From Synechococcales cyanobacterium C42_A2020_086 (GTDB taxonomy: Bacteria; Cyanobacteriota; Cyanobacteriia; Elainellales; Elainellaceae), in contig JACYLU010000033.1 of the NCBI GenBank assembly GCA_015272325.1, forward strand, positions 62,001 to 126,000: a stretch of DNA of 64,000 bases, given 5' to 3'. The translations under genes were made by a program, and so were the position numbers. Numbering within the stretch: position 1 is the stretch's first letter; each line of letters opens with the position of its first letter. The notes under the pieces were generated by a model. It was not told the DNA's origin, did no database searches, and was given only the letters and a program-made list of their open reading frames with translations. Of the stretch, positions 57,470 through 64,000 are shown piece by piece.

Positions 57470-58000
57470 CTATGCTGCCCATCGAGCAGATCGCAAAATT
57501 GCCACCTGATCGAGCAAGCGCAGAAATCGACCCATCTGCTTATCCGATATCCATTCGCCCCGCAGGAACGGAGCCATGCCATCGGGCACATTCGTTGGCA
57601 TTTGAATTTCATCAATATCCAGCCAGTCCATCCCAACGATGCGATCAACGGCTAAGCCTACCATCATGTCTTGATCCTCGATGGCAATCACGGCAATTTC
57701 TGGACGATCGGTGCTGAGGGAGGAAGCACTACCCAAGAACTGACCCAGATCAGCAACCCAGATCACCCGACCGCGAACATTCAGGGTACCCAGCAGCAGC
57801 GGAGACACATTGGGAATTGGGGTAATGCGATCGGGGGGAGAGGCGATCACTTCCCGGATGCCTGTGGCGGGCAGAGCAAATTCCTCACCTGAGGTGATAA
57901 AAAATCTGAGGTGCAGCTCACCTTCAGGGCTTTCTAATTCCTGAAATTCGGGGGCTTGGTCCTGTCCTCGACCTGTTAAAAAATCTGGGCTACCAATCAT
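57470..58000 (-). CDS. pilI: CheW-like adaptor (PilI/HmpC type)
   Basis: A 176-residue CheW-domain protein: FFITSGEEFALPATGIREVI, then PNVSPLLLGTLNVRGRVIWV and VGLAVDRIVGMDWLDIDEIQ. CheW adaptors link the MCP to the histidine kinase. Its place between the CheY and MCP genes matches the pilG-pilH-pilI-pilJ order of Synechocystis and the hmp operon of Nostoc. Confidence 0.92.
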   Translation of the reverse strand: MIGSPDFLTGRGQDQAPEFQELESPEGELHLRFFITSGEEFALPATGIREVIASPPDRITPIPNVSPLLLGTLNVRGRVIWVADLGQFLGSASSLSTDRPEIAVIAIEDQDMMVGLAVDRIVGMDWLDIDEIQMPTNVPDGMAPFLRGEWISDKQMGRFLRLLDQVAILRSARWAA

Positions 58001-58137
58001 GAATCTCGATCGACCTCACAACAGAGAGGATTAAGCGTCCACCACCTCTAACCTACCCTCATCAAGCTAGTTCGTATCATTTAATTTATGCCCTACCTTG
58101 AATTGATTTTGCAACTCTTGGCAACCATTTTACTCAG

Positions 58138-58503
58138 TTATCCGCGCAAGAGTTGTTTAACGGTGCCCACCAGTTCAGTAGGCTGGAAAGGCTTAGCAAT
58201 GTAGGCATCCGCTCCTTGCTTCATGCCCCAATAGCGGTCAAACTCTTCTCCTTTAGAAGAACACATGACAATGGGAACATTTTGGGTGCGAGGATCGGCT
58301 TTTAAGCGCCGACAAAACTCATAGCCATTCATGCGCGGCATGACAATATCCAGCACGACCAAATCTGGCCGATGTCCTTGGATTTTCTCTAGCGCTTCGA
58401 CTCCATCACTAGCGACGGTGACATTCAAGCCACTGCCTTTCAGCAGGTCAGTAATCATCTCCCGTTGGGCAACACTATCTTCTACAACTAGAACAGTACT
58501 CAT
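58138..58503 (-). CDS. pilH: CheY-like response regulator (PilH/HmpB type)
   Basis: A 121-residue single receiver domain with acidic residues E8 and D9 (VLVVEDSVAQREM), the phospho-acceptor D52 (LVVLDIVMPRMNGYEFC), and K104 (ADAYIAKPFQPTELV). It should relay or drain phosphate from the CheA-like kinase of the pilus module. A perfect inverted repeat lies about 118 bp upstream. Confidence 0.93.
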   Translation of the reverse strand: MSTVLVVEDSVAQREMITDLLKGSGLNVTVASDGVEALEKIQGHRPDLVVLDIVMPRMNGYEFCRRLKADPRTQNVPIVMCSSKGEEFDRYWGMKQGADAYIAKPFQPTELVGTVKQLLRG

Positions 58504-58620
58504 ATTTCTAACTTACCTATCAAGGTCAACAGCTAACGGGATCTTGATTGCATGAATCACCACCAAGTCTTTAATTTCCCACAGTGGGTCACCCTAATCT
58601 CTATAGATAGCTTGAAATAG

Positions 58621-58642
58621 ATTGAATATCGAGATATTCAAT
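58621..58642. promoter_or_regulatory. Perfect 10-bp inverted repeat upstream of pilH
   Basis: ATTGAATATC (58621-58630) and GATATTCAAT (58633-58642) are exact reverse complements separated by GA. The site lies between the PatA-like stop and the pilH start. It is AT-rich and has no T-tract, so an operator or mRNA hairpin is more likely than a terminator. Confidence 0.5.
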
Positions 58643-58764
58643 ATCTACCTGCCATGCCATCTCATCCTGACTCAATGACTTGTTTGATGCAACTCGTAGG
58701 AACAAAGAAACCAAATTGATTGTCATACAGCTATCCTCAATCCGTTGCATTGAGAACTCAGGGG

Positions 58765-60054
58765 TTAACGATAGGAAGTCGAAGAAATAAAAGTGGAATC
58801 AGGGGCATTTTGAAGTTCGTCTTGCAGAGCCTCCGCTAACAATGCGTCTGGATCAGGACAGTTAGGATGACCCACACCCACATACTTCTCCACGAGCATC
58901 AGCAGTTCGCCCTCACCGAAAGGTTTGGTCAAATAATCAGTAGCTCCTACCATACGCGCTCTAACTCGATCAATAAAGCCATCCTTGCCGGTCAACATGA
59001 TAATAGGAGTTTCCCGAAACGCGGTAGAGTTGCGCAGCATAGCGCAAATTTCGTAACCGTCTAGCTCGGGCATGGCAATATCGCAGAGAATCAGGTCGGG
59101 CTTGAGCTGAAAGACAAGACTCAAGGCTTTAAGTGGATTGCTAATGGCCGCTGCTTGATAGCCATGCTGTCGTAGAATCAACTCCACCGCCTCTCGGATG
59201 CTAGCTCCATCATCAATACAGACGATGCGTGGCGTTCGCTCTGGCTCGACCATCTCGCTCCGCGGCGGTACCTCCTCTGGTGCTCCATGAATGAGCTGCA
59301 CAGCTCCCTGCTGCACATAGGGATATACCGCTCGAGCCAACGTTAAGATATCTCGATTGAGATAGCGCGCCATTTGCCGCAGCGACGTTTTCCCGTCAGC
59401 CCATCGTTCGAGAATATCGAAGCTGCTTTCAGTCAAAGTTTTGCGTAGTAGGGCTGCATCGGTAATGGCTGGGCATTGATCGGGTGACTGAATATGGGGA
59501 TGAAACTGCTTCCACTCCTGCACCTGCTTCATGATTTGTGCCATCAATGGAGCTATTTCCAAAGCCATCAATTGGGGAGCTAGCCCAGAACCGAGTTCAA
59601 ATACAAAGGACCCTTGATGCAGACTGAAGAGATCAAACAGAGTTTCATGCACCATGCCTTGAATAATGCTGCGTCCCTGGGTAGGTGTTAAAACATGATT
59701 TTCCATCAAGGACCACAGATAGCCATATTCCGGAGCATTAACGGTGGCAATAGCCGAGGCGGGAGCTTGGTCGAGGGCAGTGTCTAGCTTGTAGCGGCGC
59801 AGGTAATCTCGCAGTCGCAACAGATTGCTTTGACCATCCCCTGCATAGATGATTTGCCCATTGCGAAAGAAGACAAACCAAGACTGAGCTAGAGGTGGGC
59901 GATGCCGGAAGGTTCCTCCAGTCAAGGGGGTCTCGTTACCCACACCACTTGCGGCAGACCCGTAGGCTTCAACCAATAGCTCACCTGTTCGCTGCCCCAG
60001 CTCAATTAGCTGCAAGATGCTACGAATATCAATTTCGCTCAGTTTGCCCTGCAT
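58765..60054 (-). CDS. pilG: PatA-like response regulator (PilG/HmpA type) with DUF4388 domain
   Basis: About 429 residues. The N-terminal DUF4388/PATAN domain starts MQGKLSEIDIRSILQLIELG and includes RNGQIIYAGDGQSNLLRL. A middle helical region follows, then a C-terminal receiver domain with VCIDDGASIREAVELILRQH, the phospho-acceptor Asp in LILCDIAMPELDGYEICAML, and the Lys in DYLTKPFGEGEL. It is the first gene of the pilus chemotaxis-like run. The ATG at 60054 matches relatives; a GTG at 60078 is possible. Confidence 0.88.
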   Translation of the reverse strand: MQGKLSEIDIRSILQLIELGQRTGELLVEAYGSAASGVGNETPLTGGTFRHRPPLAQSWFVFFRNGQIIYAGDGQSNLLRLRDYLRRYKLDTALDQAPASAIATVNAPEYGYLWSLMENHVLTPTQGRSIIQGMVHETLFDLFSLHQGSFVFELGSGLAPQLMALEIAPLMAQIMKQVQEWKQFHPHIQSPDQCPAITDAALLRKTLTESSFDILERWADGKTSLRQMARYLNRDILTLARAVYPYVQQGAVQLIHGAPEEVPPRSEMVEPERTPRIVCIDDGASIREAVELILRQHGYQAAAISNPLKALSLVFQLKPDLILCDIAMPELDGYEICAMLRNSTAFRETPIIMLTGKDGFIDRVRARMVGATDYLTKPFGEGELLMLVEKYVGVGHPNCPDPDALLAEALQDELQNAPDSTFISSTSYR

Positions 60055-60917
60055 GTAGCCTGCATTTCTCCCGCCCACGCTTTAATTTTGGGAGCCTCCT
60101 CACAGCATAGCTTCCTCTCCCAGGGAAGTTTGGTCTGGCTGTCGTCTGAACGGTTTAGAGTGGATAGCCAGAGATAGAAATATGAGTGAGCCACTGTGCC
60201 ACTATCCCATCACTATAACTCTATCGTGAAGTGGCTATAAGCTAGGTCGCCAGCCATCTCGTAATGAATGTAAAAGCGGGAGTGACAACTCGCCTGCATC
60301 CAGAATTCATCCTCCGGGAGTTAACTGTTTTCAGTGAATCGCCTGGAGCATACTTCGTTCCTCGAATGAAGTTAGGTTAATTCTTCTATCCACGGGCAAG
60401 GCTTAGTACTAGCGCCCTGAAGTCGCCAGGAATCGGGATTGGCATGTTAGTTCGGGCGGACCTCGGGAATCTTAGGGAGAGCCATCCACCGACGAGCCTG
60501 TGCCCCCACCCCAATTAGATATTGCACTTGCAGAAGGGGATGTAGCTTGCTAGCTGAGGGGCAGCGCCTCCACGCCCCTATTGGTGCTTCGTTATCCGTC
60601 GCGGAATGTGCACTTGCTATTATCTGCCTACGGCGAGGTAGAGATTGTTGAGTTGGCAACAGACTGCTGCAAGATGGCAGTACTATTGACAGAGATTGGG
60701 TTAGAAGGGCTAAGGTAGCCACAGTCAGCCCTGATGACGCTGGGTGATTTCAAAGGTTGCCCTGAATTCGTTGAACTCCGTTCACCTTATACCGCCTAAT
60801 CCATTGGCTCAACCAAGCGAGGCGGGGTGCGGCAGTCTGCAAGGGCAACTTCATGCCACGGTAACACTAGTGACTCCTATCGGGAGTTGAGCTTAGACAC
60901 AGAAGAGGATTGGCAGC
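60055..60917. other. Long divergent spacer between pilG-like and hmpF genes
   Basis: 863 bp separating two divergent pilus-motility transcription units. I see no intact gene. Short frames exist (60447-60722 minus; 60469-60651 plus without a start) but are not convincing. No tRNA or known small RNA is recognised. Long leaders, an unlisted RNA or gene debris are all possible. Confidence 0.5.
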
Positions 60918-62654
60918 GTGCTGTATCTAGCGGAAGTACTGAGAAAAACCAGGGTGATTGGCAGCGGCAGAGCGGAACTGAAGTTGCTAGCTTGCCAGCG
61001 CTCTGAGCAAAGCTGGAGTGCTGTTCCGGGCGAGGAGGTGATTCCTGCTCCAGATGATGCCAACTACAATGCAGGCACGTTGGTGATGGTAGAGCTGAGT
61101 GCCGGCAAACAGATCCAGCGCCATAACGAAGCGAGTCGTCAGTTGGTCAGTATTTTACAGAACTTCTCGCGGCTGCAAGAGAAAGCCAAAACCCAAGAAG
61201 AAGAGATTGAGCAGTGGAAGCAATCCTTGACCTATCAGAGTCAAGAGCTGAATCGTCGCGAGCTAGAGATTGAGGCTCGCCAAGAGCAGTTGCAGCAGCT
61301 CGAAGCTGAGTCCGAGAAATTAGAGCAGCAGCGGCAAGCGATTGATGCGGCCCAAGCCGAGGTCGATCGGCTGCGGGAAGAGTTTGAGCGAAAAACTCAG
61401 GAGTTAGAGGGTGCTTGGGCTCAGCTCCGGGGAGAAGCCAATCGCCTAGAGGATCAGCAGGCACAACTGCAGCAGTCTGGACTAGACGAGGAACAGGTGC
61501 GCCAAGTTGAAGCATGGCTCGATCGATTGGCAATGGCCGCTCCCGATGAGACATTGCCCGCAGCACTAACGGCTGTATTAGAAGCCGTCCAGCAACAGCA
61601 AACGGGCTTGAATCGTTATTGGCAGACCTTGGAGCAGCAGCGGAGCGCCGCACAGCAATTGCAAACTGAGGTGGATCAGCAAACGCAGATGATGCAGCAG
61701 CACTGGGCAGACTGGCGTGCCGCTCAACAGGCCCTTGAACAGGCGCAAGCAGATCTGCAGGTGCAGCAGCGTAGCCTCAGCTTGAAGCAGGAGTATGCTA
61801 AGGCACTGGCCTCACAGTTACAGTTGCAAGAGACTCTGTATCAGCAGGTTGCCCAACTCGCGGGAGCACCGACCAAGGTTGATGTGGACGCATTAGAGCG
61901 TCTGTCGCTAGAGGAACTGCAAGCCACGGTTGCTGATCTGGGCAATGATTTGGAAAAACTCTCCCGCTTTGTCAGCAGCCAAGAGGAGGAACTGACGCTG
62001 CAGCAGCAGGCCATTGATGATTTGCGGAGTCAAATTCAAACGGCAAGTGAATATGACCGCCTACGGCTAGAAACCGAGCTAGCTGATGAGCAAGATCGGT
62101 ACCAGATGCTGAATGAAACGCTGGTGGGGCAACGACGCAACTTGCAAGAGCGCCAGGATGTACTGAAGCAGCACCAGCTCGTGTTGGCTAAGCGACAAGG
62201 ATTTCCACCGCCAGATGATCAGCCTCAGTTTATTGATATTGAGCCTGTTTTGACCCAAATCGAGCAGGCACGCCAACGGCAGGCGCAGGAATTGCAGATG
62301 CTGGAACAGGACATTCAGCAATCTCAAGAAGCGTTGGCCACGGCTCAAGCCAGTGTGAACCAGCAAGCCAATGAGCAAAACACTCGCTGGGCAGAACTAC
62401 AGCAGCTAGATCAAGCGCTGCGGGCACAAATTGCGGTTGCCGCCGAGCACTGGGGCAAAGTTAATACCTATCAAGACCTGTTGCAGCCCCTGCAAGACGC
62501 TTTAACGACGGCTCAGCAGCAGGCAGACGTCCTAGCAGCACGGCTGAATCAGCTCCAGGATGCCGCAGGCTCCCACCGGCAAGCAATAGAAGAACTGCGA
62601 GCAGCGGTGCACGGCTGGGCAGGCAATCCGGTCATAGAAGGTGCTGCCCTCTAA
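60918..62654 (+). CDS. hmpF: Pilus motility protein HmpF
   Basis: A 578-residue protein. The N-terminal domain MLYLAEVLRKTRVIGSGRAE, then LKLLACQRSEQSWSAVPGEE, is the HmpF signature. The rest (from about residue 80) is almost all coiled coil, rich in Gln, Glu and Leu (LNRRELEIEARQEQLQQLEA). HmpF is needed for type IV pilus-driven movement in filamentous cyanobacteria. It begins with GTG, with AGAGGA upstream, and is divergent from the pilG-like gene. Confidence 0.88.
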   Translation: MLYLAEVLRKTRVIGSGRAELKLLACQRSEQSWSAVPGEEVIPAPDDANYNAGTLVMVELSAGKQIQRHNEASRQLVSILQNFSRLQEKAKTQEEEIEQWKQSLTYQSQELNRRELEIEARQEQLQQLEAESEKLEQQRQAIDAAQAEVDRLREEFERKTQELEGAWAQLRGEANRLEDQQAQLQQSGLDEEQVRQVEAWLDRLAMAAPDETLPAALTAVLEAVQQQQTGLNRYWQTLEQQRSAAQQLQTEVDQQTQMMQQHWADWRAAQQALEQAQADLQVQQRSLSLKQEYAKALASQLQLQETLYQQVAQLAGAPTKVDVDALERLSLEELQATVADLGNDLEKLSRFVSSQEEELTLQQQAIDDLRSQIQTASEYDRLRLETELADEQDRYQMLNETLVGQRRNLQERQDVLKQHQLVLAKRQGFPPPDDQPQFIDIEPVLTQIEQARQRQAQELQMLEQDIQQSQEALATAQASVNQQANEQNTRWAELQQLDQALRAQIAVAAEHWGKVNTYQDLLQPLQDALTTAQQQADVLAARLNQLQDAAGSHRQAIEELRAAVHGWAGNPVIEGAAL

Positions 62655-62691
62655 ACAGAATAAACGTTCTAACGAGAGCGAAGTGTCTGCA

Positions 62692-63717
62692 CTAGATAGA
62701 AAAAGTAGTGGAAGAGGTAGAAGCGTCGCGGTTGGGCAGTGGGCACAGATGCACCCAGTCTCCCTCGACTCGGGCAATGACGCTACCCGGAAACGGATCG
62801 GTTTGGCTCCGGTTTGGTGCTGTGATCAGCGTCACCATTTTTTCAATGTGCTCAAAGGTAGGTGCAGTTGGCAACGTTTTCTGAAGAAATTGCCGCATGA
62901 CCCGGCGCTGCAACGCAAGCGGCGCAGATTGCAACACCCGACGATTTAGACGCAGTAGAGGTTGCTCCTCAACGGCTTGCTGCCACAGCTCAACTGCGGC
63001 TGCTTCTAGATAGGCAACATCGGCCTGAAGCAGCTCGGCCGTTTGAGCCAGCGATTTTTCAACTTGGGGATTAAAGTGGGCTTGCAGATACGGCAGCAAC
63101 TCCTGACGGATGCGATTGCGGGCATAGCTCCAGTCCTGATTAGTGCTATCGTGCCAAATGTTGAGGTGAGCAGCCCGACAAAATTCAGCGGTCTCGGCAC
63201 GGCTTACATTCAGCAACGGACGAACCAACTGCACCCCATCCGTTAGCGGCCGCTGCCAGGAGAGGGCTTGCAGTCCATCCGCACCACTACCGCGCAAAAG
63301 GTTATAGAGCAACGTTTCAGCCCGATCGCTGGCCGTATGACCTGTCACAACCCGAGAGTAGCCCTGAGCCACGGCACAGCTCGCCATCACCTGATAGCGC
63401 CAAGCTCGTGCTGCGGCTTCACAGGGCACAGGCTCGGCAGCCGTTTCGCTGAAATAGGGAACCTGCCAAGCGTGAGCAAGCTGCTCCACATACTCAGCAT
63501 TTGCTGCGGCATCGGCTCGCCAGCGATGATTGCAATGCACTACAGCAAGCTGCCACTGCCACTTCGGTTTCAAGTCTAACAGCAGGCGCATGAGGCAAAG
63601 GGAGTCCTGCCCTCCCGACACCGCCACTAGAACCCGAGCTTGGTGCGGCAGCAGCGATCGTTTCTGCAAGGTTTGGTCGAGGCGAACATGGAGCGCCGTC
63701 CAGCGAGCGGCAGTCAT
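62692..63717 (-). CDS. tilS: tRNA(Ile)-lysidine synthase
   Basis: A 341-residue ATP-PP-loop enzyme that changes C34 of tRNA-Ile(CAU) to lysidine so that it reads AUA. The PP-loop is VLVAVSGGQDSLCLMRLLLD (S34-S39). VVTGHTASDRAETLLYNLLR and WHDSTNQDWSYARNRIRQEL are further family motifs. The full C-terminal domain of long TilS proteins is shortened, as in other cyanobacteria. It is convergent with hmpF, with a 37-bp gap. Confidence 0.94.
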   Translation of the reverse strand: MTAARWTALHVRLDQTLQKRSLLPHQARVLVAVSGGQDSLCLMRLLLDLKPKWQWQLAVVHCNHRWRADAAANAEYVEQLAHAWQVPYFSETAAEPVPCEAAARAWRYQVMASCAVAQGYSRVVTGHTASDRAETLLYNLLRGSGADGLQALSWQRPLTDGVQLVRPLLNVSRAETAEFCRAAHLNIWHDSTNQDWSYARNRIRQELLPYLQAHFNPQVEKSLAQTAELLQADVAYLEAAAVELWQQAVEEQPLLRLNRRVLQSAPLALQRRVMRQFLQKTLPTAPTFEHIEKMVTLITAPNRSQTDPFPGSVIARVEGDWVHLCPLPNRDASTSSTTFSI

Positions 63718-63737
63718 AAATGAGACTCAGGCGCAGG

Positions 63738-64000
63738 TTAGTATTCGTCGTTTGGCTCCGGATATCTCTCGCCGTTGCCTTCCCACTGAGAAAATCGCTC
63801 ACGTGGATAGTTGCTGCCGCGTCTGCGTCGGGGATAGAACTCGTCGCGGGATGGGTAGCTTTCGTCTTGGGACGGGTAGAACTCGTCTGGATAGGTGGCG
63901 GTATCCTCCTGTCGAATGCTTCCTTCCCGCAGCAGCTTTGGCGGACGCTCTGGGCAAAACTCTAGGCGAATTCGTACCCGTCCGCGCTGCCACCCCTGAC
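63738..64000 (-). CDS. Conserved hypothetical protein, N-terminus cut by window edge
   Basis: An open minus-strand frame runs from the right edge to a TAA at 63738-63740, giving 86 visible residues. It begins QGWQRGRVRIRLEFCPERPP and ends in a tyrosine/proline-rich charged tail with a loosely repeated YPDEFYPSQDESYPSRDEFY pattern. I do not recognise the family. It is on the same strand as tilS, with a 20-bp gap to its start. Confidence 0.6.
   Translation of the reverse strand, partial: QGWQRGRVRIRLEFCPERPPKLLREGSIRQEDTATYPDEFYPSQDESYPSRDEFYPRRRRGSNYPRERFSQWEGNGERYPEPNDEY

Noticed and set aside
60469-60651. Plus-strand frame without a start containing RLHAPIGASL, reminiscent of the XdhC/CoxI C-terminus
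   Set aside because: Only about 25 residues resemble the family, the rest of the domain is absent, and a minus-strand frame over the same bases looks equally protein-like. Most likely coincidence or unrecoverable debris.
60447-60722. Minus-strand frame of 91 codons between pilG-like and hmpF genes
   Set aside because: No ribosome site, basic and low-quality composition, and no recognisable family. Not listed as a gene.

Overview
This window is cyanobacterial chromosome. The markers are psbE-psbF-psbL-psbJ with ycf48 and rubA (photosystem II assembly), ycf37 (photosystem I assembly), petL (cytochrome b6f), a fused CbiG-CobJ corrin enzyme, an HmpF pilus-motility protein and several families known mainly from cyanobacteria (DUF2854, DUF3326, DUF6464-like). 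Base composition is moderately GC-rich, HIP1 octamers (GCGATCGC) occur, and many genes begin with GTG or TTG. A Leptolyngbya-like or related lineage with type IV pili would fit, but the genus cannot be fixed from this sequence alone.

Layout. 1-3.2 kb: holA (cut by the left edge), a 2H-phosphoesterase-like protein, precorrin-8X methylmutase and ycf37. 3.5-6.0 kb: rubA, ycf48 and the psbEFLJ operon, all on the minus strand. 6.2-15.8 kb: housekeeping genes (lspA, bioY, RNase Z, a SpoIID-like protein, a hydrolase-fold protein, a MidA-type methyltransferase, fmt, a glycerophosphodiesterase) plus a small gene of 59 codons. 15.8-23.1 kb: an accessory island with a gene remnant, a 1241-residue TIR-TIR-TM-WD40 protein, a tiny exported peptide, a two-TM SLATT/DUF4231 protein and a SLOG (LSDAT) protein. 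23.1-34.2 kb: ppk1, sodB, secD-secF-Uma2 and a giant coiled-coil/acidic/actin-fold protein. 34.5-46.4 kb: aroB and envelope or polysaccharide genes (AI-2E transporter, GDSL esterase, lumenal pentapeptide protein, LCP ligase, mannose-1-phosphate guanylyltransferase, GT39, polysaccharide deacetylase, CPBP protease) and a DUF3326 protein. 46.5-54.1 kb: small conserved genes, a ferredoxin, an ABC-2 permease, CbiG-CobJ, petL and a B12-binding radical SAM enzyme. 54.4-62.7 kb: a chemotaxis-like type IV pilus module (PatA-like regulator, CheY, CheW, MCP) facing hmpF. 62.7-64 kb: tilS and a truncated conserved gene.

The most interesting locus is the island at 15.8-23.1 kb. TIR domains can make ADP-ribose-type signals from NAD, SLOG/LSDAT domains can bind such nucleotides, and SLATT proteins are predicted membrane effectors. 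Together they suggest a Thoeris-like signalling system with a pore output and a WD40 sensor. This is inferred from domains and proximity; the TIR gene is convergent with the other two and co-function is unproven.

A second genome-wide feature is the many exact two-copy tandem duplications of 8-17 bp, each with a different sequence, in the intergenic spacers.
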